A stretch of DNA of 10,802 nucleotides from Pseudopedobacter saltans (GTDB lineage: Bacteria > Bacteroidota > Bacteroidia > Chitinophagales > Chitinophagaceae), in NCBI GenBank assembly GCA_003241175.1, contig QFOI01000087.1, positions 1 through 10,802 on the forward strand. Direction: 5' to 3'. Shown in pieces: positions 7,349 to 10,802 of the stretch. The notes under the pieces were generated by a model. That model saw nothing but the letters and a program-made list of their open reading frames with translations. It was not told the DNA's origin and did not search any database. The first letter of the stretch is position 1. Each line of letters starts with the position of its first letter. The position numbers and the translations under genes were made by a program.

Positions 7349-7401
7349 ATGAACGAAGCAAAACCTATTTTTTAACTCTATAATTCAAAATCATCCATTT
7401 T

Positions 7402-8316
7402 ATGGCAGTAAACAAAACACAAACGGCGCTAGGCGACATAGCAGCACGCCAGTTAGCCATTGCGACAAGGACCGTCCCGCAACTCCCTATTATCACACCT
7501 AGGTGGTTAACACAACTACTTAGTTGGGTCCCTGTAGAAGCTGGTACCTATCGTGTCAATAGAGTAAAAGACCACAATACCATACAGGTCGATTGCTCTG
7601 AAAGGGACGAAAGGATCTTACCGCAGACTTATGTAGACTATATCGAAAAACCAAGAGAGTACTTATTAAGTTCTGTCAATACAGTTGTAGATGTCCATAC
7701 GCGCATTTCAGATTTGTACAGCAAGCCATACAATCAAATCAGTGAACAACTTCGCCTCACCATCGAAACTATAAAAGAAAGACAAGAAAGCGAATTGATC
7801 AACAACAAAGAATATGGTTTGCTTCACAGCGTGGCACCTACTCAAATCATCAAAACAAGAACAGGTGCTCCAACACCAGATGATTTAGATGAATTAATTA
7901 CCAAAGTGTGGAAAGAACCCGGCTTTTTCTTGTTACACCCTTTAGCGATTGCAGCTTTTGGACGTGAATGTACAAGACGAGGCGTTCCTCCTCCTACAGC
8001 TTCACTTTTCGGATCACAGTTTTTGACTTGGAGAGGTATTCCATTGATTCCTTCAGACAAAGTCCCCATAGTCAATAACAAATCAAAAATACTTCTTATC
8101 AGAACAGGCGAAAGCAGACAAGGTGTGGTCGGCTTGTACCAACTCAACTTACCAGGACAACAAACACCTGGCTTGTCCGTACGTTTCATGGGAATAAACG
8201 ACCAGGCTATTGCATCGTATTTGGTTTCCCTCTATTGTTCACTTGCTGTATTGGTCGATGATGCGATAGCAGTATTGGACGATGTAGTTATAAATAAATA
8301 CCATGAGTACAAATAA
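7402..8316 (+). CDS. Family 2A encapsulin shell protein (SrpI-like)
   Basis: A 304-residue HK97-fold shell protein, matching the ~310-residue cyanobacterial SrpI group. Recognisable blocks are ITPRWLTQLLSWVPVEAGTYRVNRV (31-55, end of the N-arm), DVHTRISDLYS (97-107), QLRLTIETIKERQE (116-129), APTPDDLDELITKVWKEPGFF (156-176), HPLAIAAFGRE (179-189) and GVPPPTASLFG (194-204). TWRGIPLIPSDKVP (209-222), RQGVVGLYQ (239-247) and GLSVRFMGINDQAIASYLVSLYCSLAVL (257-284) follow. No cyclic-nucleotide-binding insertion is present, so it is 2A rather than 2B. Relatives assemble into about 24-nm, 60-subunit cages that enclose a cysteine desulfurase, and SrpI was named for sulfate-regulated expression. The desulfurase gene overlaps its 3' end by 14 bp, fitting coupled translation of shell and cargo. 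It is driven by the promoter at 7294-7323 and probably controlled at 7323-7348. It contains three cysteines (65, 190, 279). Confidence 0.95.
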   Translation: MAVNKTQTALGDIAARQLAIATRTVPQLPIITPRWLTQLLSWVPVEAGTYRVNRVKDHNTIQVDCSERDERILPQTYVDYIEKPREYLLSSVNTVVDVHTRISDLYSKPYNQISEQLRLTIETIKERQESELINNKEYGLLHSVAPTQIIKTRTGAPTPDDLDELITKVWKEPGFFLLHPLAIAAFGRECTRRGVPPPTASLFGSQFLTWRGIPLIPSDKVPIVNNKSKILLIRTGESRQGVVGLYQLNLPGQQTPGLSVRFMGINDQAIASYLVSLYCSLAVLVDDAIAVLDDVVINKYHEYK

Positions 8317-8935
8317 TAATATTCCTGATGTTGCATTAATTGAAAAAATAGCCAATGACTTGTTTAGTGGCAATAGTTGGGAACAACCAGTTACGCAGCA
8401 ACCTACACATTCGGAATTAAACAAACAGCAATTAGGACTAGGAGGAAGCCCCGGAGGCGTACCGGCATCCGTTACGGGTGAAGGAATATCTCCGTCTGCC
8501 ATTAACCAGAAAAATGCTGTAGACCTAAGTAATCCACAAACCAGTTTTCAAGACCCTCATGTAACATCCACACAGATCCCAGCATCAGTTGCTGGAGTTG
8601 GTGTTTCACCCGAAACGGCTAGTCATTTAGGAAAATTCAATCTAGGTGATTCGCAGGCTTCTTTATTTAATCACCAAAATAGTAATCAACCATCAGCATA
8701 TCAAGCAGGTATTCCCAACCAATCACAGTATTTCGGATGGGAAGAGATTTCTCCTTTTCAGCAGGATTTGGATAATGCATTGCGTCAAGTTCAGTCTTAC
8801 GTACCCGAATCTCAAATCCCCATTAGCCACACTCCTAGTCTATCCCAATTTTATTTTTCCCCGGATTTTAGTCAACTGCAATCTGGAGGCATTACAAATG
8901 GTTTTAATGGAATAAGTCCACTAGACAAACCGCCG
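8303..8935 (+). other. Region coding the disordered cargo-loading domain
   Basis: Residues 1-211 of the desulfurase. After a short amphipathic helix (~9-21) the sequence is rich in Gln, Ser, Asn, Pro and Gly, has no cysteine, and looks disordered. VPASVTGEGISP (residues 53-64, bases 8459-8494) and IPASVAGVGVSP (92-103, bases 8576-8611) are near-copies. The [IV]SP element recurs at 149-151 and 204-206. In family 2A systems the corresponding unstructured N-terminus is required to load the enzyme into the shell, so these repeated motifs are the likely shell-binding points. A QFYFSPDF patch (182-189) resembles aromatic motifs near the end of such domains. Confidence 0.8.
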
Positions 8936-10153
8936 TTTGATGTCAATATCATCAAAAATGATTTTCCCATTTTATCGGAAATTGTGAATGGAAGGAGACT
9001 CGTTTGGTTGGACAACGCTGCAACCACTCAAAAACCAAGACAGGTAATCGATCGCCTTTCCTATTTCTACGAACACGAAAACAGCAATGTCCATCGTGGA
9101 GCACATACTTTGGCAGCAAGGTCGACAGACGCTTACGAAGAAGCAAGAACCATAGTCAAAGAGTTTATCAATGCACGCTCCACCAACGAAATTGTTTTCG
9201 TACGAGGTACAACCGAAGCAATCAACCTAATCGCGCAATCTTGGGGAGATCAGAACTTAAATAATGGAGACGAAATAATTGTAAGCTACCTAGAACACCA
9301 TGCCAATATAGTTCCTTGGCAATTACTGGCTCAGAAAAAAGGATTAAAACTGAAAGTGATTCCAGTTGATGACAATGGAGAACTGCTTTTAGATGAATTT
9401 ACTAAACTACTTACGCCGCGAACTAAACTAATATCCGTTACTGCTGTTTCCAATGCGCTAGGAACAGTAAATCCTATCAAAAAAATAGTCGAAATCGGTC
9501 ACAGTGCCGGAGCAAAGGTTTTGATTGATGGAGCCCAATCCATTTCCCATATCCGAACTGATGTACAGGACTTGGATGCGGATTGGTTTGTATTTTCCGG
9601 TCATAAAATCTATGGTCCGACAGGAATAGGTGTTGTTTACGGCAAAGAATCTATACTGAATGCGACACAACCTTGGCAAGGTGGTGGCAACATGATCAAA
9701 GACGTGACTTTTGAACATACGGAATTCCACCCTGCACCAGGAAGATTCGAAGCAGGTACCGGCAATATTGGAGATGCAGTTGGACTAGGTGCAGCTTTGA
9801 AATATGTAAGCAAACTTGGAATCGATCTAGTCCACCAATACGAAACTGCACTGATCCAATATGCAACCGAAAAGCTAAAGCCAATACCTGGATTACACAT
9901 CATCGGAAATGCCAAAGAAAAAGCAGGAGCTATTTCCTTTGTATTAGACGGTTTTGAAACAGTAAAAATCGGAGGTTTACTAAGCAAGGTCGGTATTGCA
10001 GTTAGAGCCGGACACCATTGCGCGCAACCTATATTGAGAAGATTTGGCGTGGAAGCAACGGTTAGACCTTCTTTTGCATTTTACAATACTTGTTCGGATA
10101 TTGACGCCCTTGTGGAAGCTGTTCAGCAAATCAAAAGTGGTCATTTGAGTTAG
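8303..10153 (+). CDS. Encapsulated SufS-type cysteine desulfurase with long N-terminal cargo domain
   Basis: A 616-residue protein: an extension of ~210 residues plus a complete ~405-residue class V, group II cysteine desulfurase. The enzyme takes sulfur from L-cysteine, giving alanine and a protein persulfide. Catalytic landmarks are LVWLDNAATTQKP (233-245), HRGAH (264-268), RGTTEAINL (301-309), H333 in EHHAN, D409 in LIDGAQS, the PLP lysine K435 in SGHKIYGPTG, the persulfide cysteine C573 in RAGHHCAQP, and R588 in VRPSFAFYN. No key residue is missing. The ATG at 8303 lies inside the encapsulin gene and overlaps it by 14 bp; the N-terminal helix DVALIEKIANDLF directly follows. No SufBCDE genes are nearby, so this is unlikely to be the housekeeping iron-sulfur enzyme. 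Its role is inferred as cargo of the encapsulin, releasing sulfur for storage inside the shell. Confidence 0.95.
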   Translation: MSTNNNIPDVALIEKIANDLFSGNSWEQPVTQQPTHSELNKQQLGLGGSPGGVPASVTGEGISPSAINQKNAVDLSNPQTSFQDPHVTSTQIPASVAGVGVSPETASHLGKFNLGDSQASLFNHQNSNQPSAYQAGIPNQSQYFGWEEISPFQQDLDNALRQVQSYVPESQIPISHTPSLSQFYFSPDFSQLQSGGITNGFNGISPLDKPPFDVNIIKNDFPILSEIVNGRRLVWLDNAATTQKPRQVIDRLSYFYEHENSNVHRGAHTLAARSTDAYEEARTIVKEFINARSTNEIVFVRGTTEAINLIAQSWGDQNLNNGDEIIVSYLEHHANIVPWQLLAQKKGLKLKVIPVDDNGELLLDEFTKLLTPRTKLISVTAVSNALGTVNPIKKIVEIGHSAGAKVLIDGAQSISHIRTDVQDLDADWFVFSGHKIYGPTGIGVVYGKESILNATQPWQGGGNMIKDVTFEHTEFHPAPGRFEAGTGNIGDAVGLGAALKYVSKLGIDLVHQYETALIQYATEKLKPIPGLHIIGNAKEKAGAISFVLDGFETVKIGGLLSKVGIAVRAGHHCAQPILRRFGVEATVRPSFAFYNTCSDIDALVEAVQQIKSGHLS

Positions 10154-10161
10154 TTTTTGAC

Positions 10162-10209
10162 AACTATAAAACGAGCAACTGAAAATTTTCAGTTGCTCGT
10201 TTTATAGTT
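10162..10209. terminator. Bidirectional terminator, perfect 48-bp palindrome
   Basis: Bases 10162-10185 are the exact reverse complement of 10186-10209. The RNA would fold into a stem of about 22 bp with a four-base tip, with A- and T-rich ends on each side. It starts 8 nt after the desulfurase stop (10151-10153), and its last base is the first base of the opposing guanine deaminase stop codon, so it serves both convergent genes. Confidence 0.88.
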
Positions 10210-10682
10210 TAATAACGTCGTTTATCATCTTTTTCGGCCCATAACTGAAAAACCTTCAACGCTTCTGTTTTATCCATAGCAATCATGGGAATTTTTCTGT
10301 TTTCCATAGGAAGATTGATCTCGTCGTAAATAAAAGAATCATCAAAACCTATCGCCGCCGCATCCGTTTTTGTATTGGCATAAAAAACACGGTCTGGTCT
10401 TGCCCAATAAATCGCACCAAGACACATTGGGCAAGGTTCACAGGAAGCGTACAAGTCACAACCATCCAACTGAAATGTACCCAAAGTCTGACAAGCATCA
10501 CGTATAGCCATCACTTCAGCATGGGCGGTAGGATCATTTCCTGACAAAACGCCATTCCATCCTCGTCCAACTATAACCCCGTCCTTAACTATAACACAAC
10601 CAAAAGGGCCACCTTCTCCGTTTTGCATGTGTTCTTTACTAAGTGCTACGGCTATTTCCATAAATTTTTCTACTTGTTCCAT
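10209..10682 (-). CDS. guaD: Guanine deaminase, CDA-fold (B. subtilis GuaD type)
   Basis: A 157-residue protein when started at ATG 10682; the frame continues upstream to the window edge, but the preceding ~39 residues are unlike the family, and GuaD proteins open at this point. The zinc site is H54 (TAHAEVMA, with E56 as proton shuttle), C84 and C87 in CEPCPMC. GPFGCVIVKDG (25-35), GAIYWARPDRVFY and especially IGFDDSFIYDEINLP (111-125) match, from memory, B. subtilis guanine deaminase rather than tRNA adenosine deaminase TadA. The C-terminal tyrosine of that family is also kept. It converts guanine to xanthine and ammonia in the cytosol, in purine salvage or nitrogen supply. It is convergent with the encapsulin operon and shares its terminator; no functional link to sulfur is evident. 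AGAAG about 5-9 nt upstream may serve as ribosome-binding site. Confidence 0.92.
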   Translation of the reverse strand: MEQVEKFMEIAVALSKEHMQNGEGGPFGCVIVKDGVIVGRGWNGVLSGNDPTAHAEVMAIRDACQTLGTFQLDGCDLYASCEPCPMCLGAIYWARPDRVFYANTKTDAAAIGFDDSFIYDEINLPMENRKIPMIAMDKTEALKVFQLWAEKDDKRRY

Positions 10683-10802
10683 AATTCTTCTTTTATTTGA
10701 ATGAAAATCATTTAGTTTGGATTCCCATTGAGAAAACCAACTAGAAACAGTTTGGAGGAAGCTGCAAGGCCATTGGGATTGCAACCTAGTTTTCCTTGTG
10801 GA
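10683..10802. other. Right edge: no gene assigned
   Basis: No -7 box is seen upstream of guaD here. On the minus strand a second frame is open from the edge to a TAA at 10714-10712 and would encode the last 29 residues of an upstream gene ending FLVGFLNGNPN, 29 nt before guaD. The guaD frame is open too, so coding cannot be decided from so short a piece. Confidence 0.25.

Noticed and set aside
7329..7401. Riboswitch or attenuator in the encapsulin leader
   Set aside because: The leader is only about 72 nt, with no SAM- or other sulfur-riboswitch core; the inverted repeats straddle the predicted start site, favouring a DNA operator.
8303..10153. Housekeeping sufS of an iron-sulfur assembly operon
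   Set aside because: No sufBCDE neighbours, and the ~210-residue disordered extension plus overlap with an encapsulin gene mark it as encapsulated cargo.
10209..10682. tRNA-specific adenosine deaminase (tadA)
   Set aside because: The FDDSFIYDEI segment, length and C-terminal Tyr match GuaD-type guanine deaminase better than TadA.

Overview
The window reads as a piece of an AT-rich Bacteroidota chromosome, probably from the Chitinophagales/Sphingobacteriales side. The grounds are: promoters of the Bacteroidota type (TAnnTTTG -7 boxes), weak or absent Shine-Dalgarno sequences, a long-form IspH, and a two-POTRA outer-membrane Omp85 protein. The species assignment is inference.

Left part (1-2689, minus strand): a secreted GH29 alpha-L-fucosidase is followed 39 bases later by a BamA/TamA-like outer-membrane protein. 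The latter has no stop in the window and runs off the left edge. Both are probably read from a promoter near 2785. Facing away from it, on the plus strand, lie pdhB (pyruvate dehydrogenase E1 beta) and a HxpB/YniC-like HAD sugar phosphatase. A 68-residue protein comes next; it looks like a zinc-ribbon family member that has lost its cysteines. A 14-bp hairpin at 4871-4902 separates it from the convergent ispH gene.

Middle (4903-7277): ispH (minus) and a membrane-bound YdjM/DUF457-type metal-dependent hydrolase (plus) are divergent. Each start codon sits exactly 6 nt after a perfect -7 box, which suggests leaderless or nearly leaderless mRNAs.

Right part (7278-10209): this is the most interesting region, a two-gene family 2A encapsulin operon. 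A 304-residue SrpI-like HK97-fold shell protein overlaps by 14 bp a 616-residue SufS-type cysteine desulfurase. The enzyme's first ~210 residues are a low-complexity, cysteine-free, Gln/Ser/Asn/Pro/Gly-rich extension with a repeated 'PASV.G.G[IV]SP' motif, the expected cargo-loading domain. The operon has a clear TTTG-N18-TATATTTG promoter. Just behind it lies a perfect 17-bp palindrome (ATAAGTAGACTACTTAT) that partly overlaps a second inverted repeat; this looks like an operator and is a good candidate for sulfur-responsive control. The pair probably forms a protein nanocompartment in which cysteine-derived sulfur is released and held. A perfect 48-bp palindrome ends the operon and also ends a convergent gene for a B. 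subtilis GuaD-type guanine deaminase (10209-10682).

No tRNA, rRNA, CRISPR array, insertion sequence or integrase was seen.
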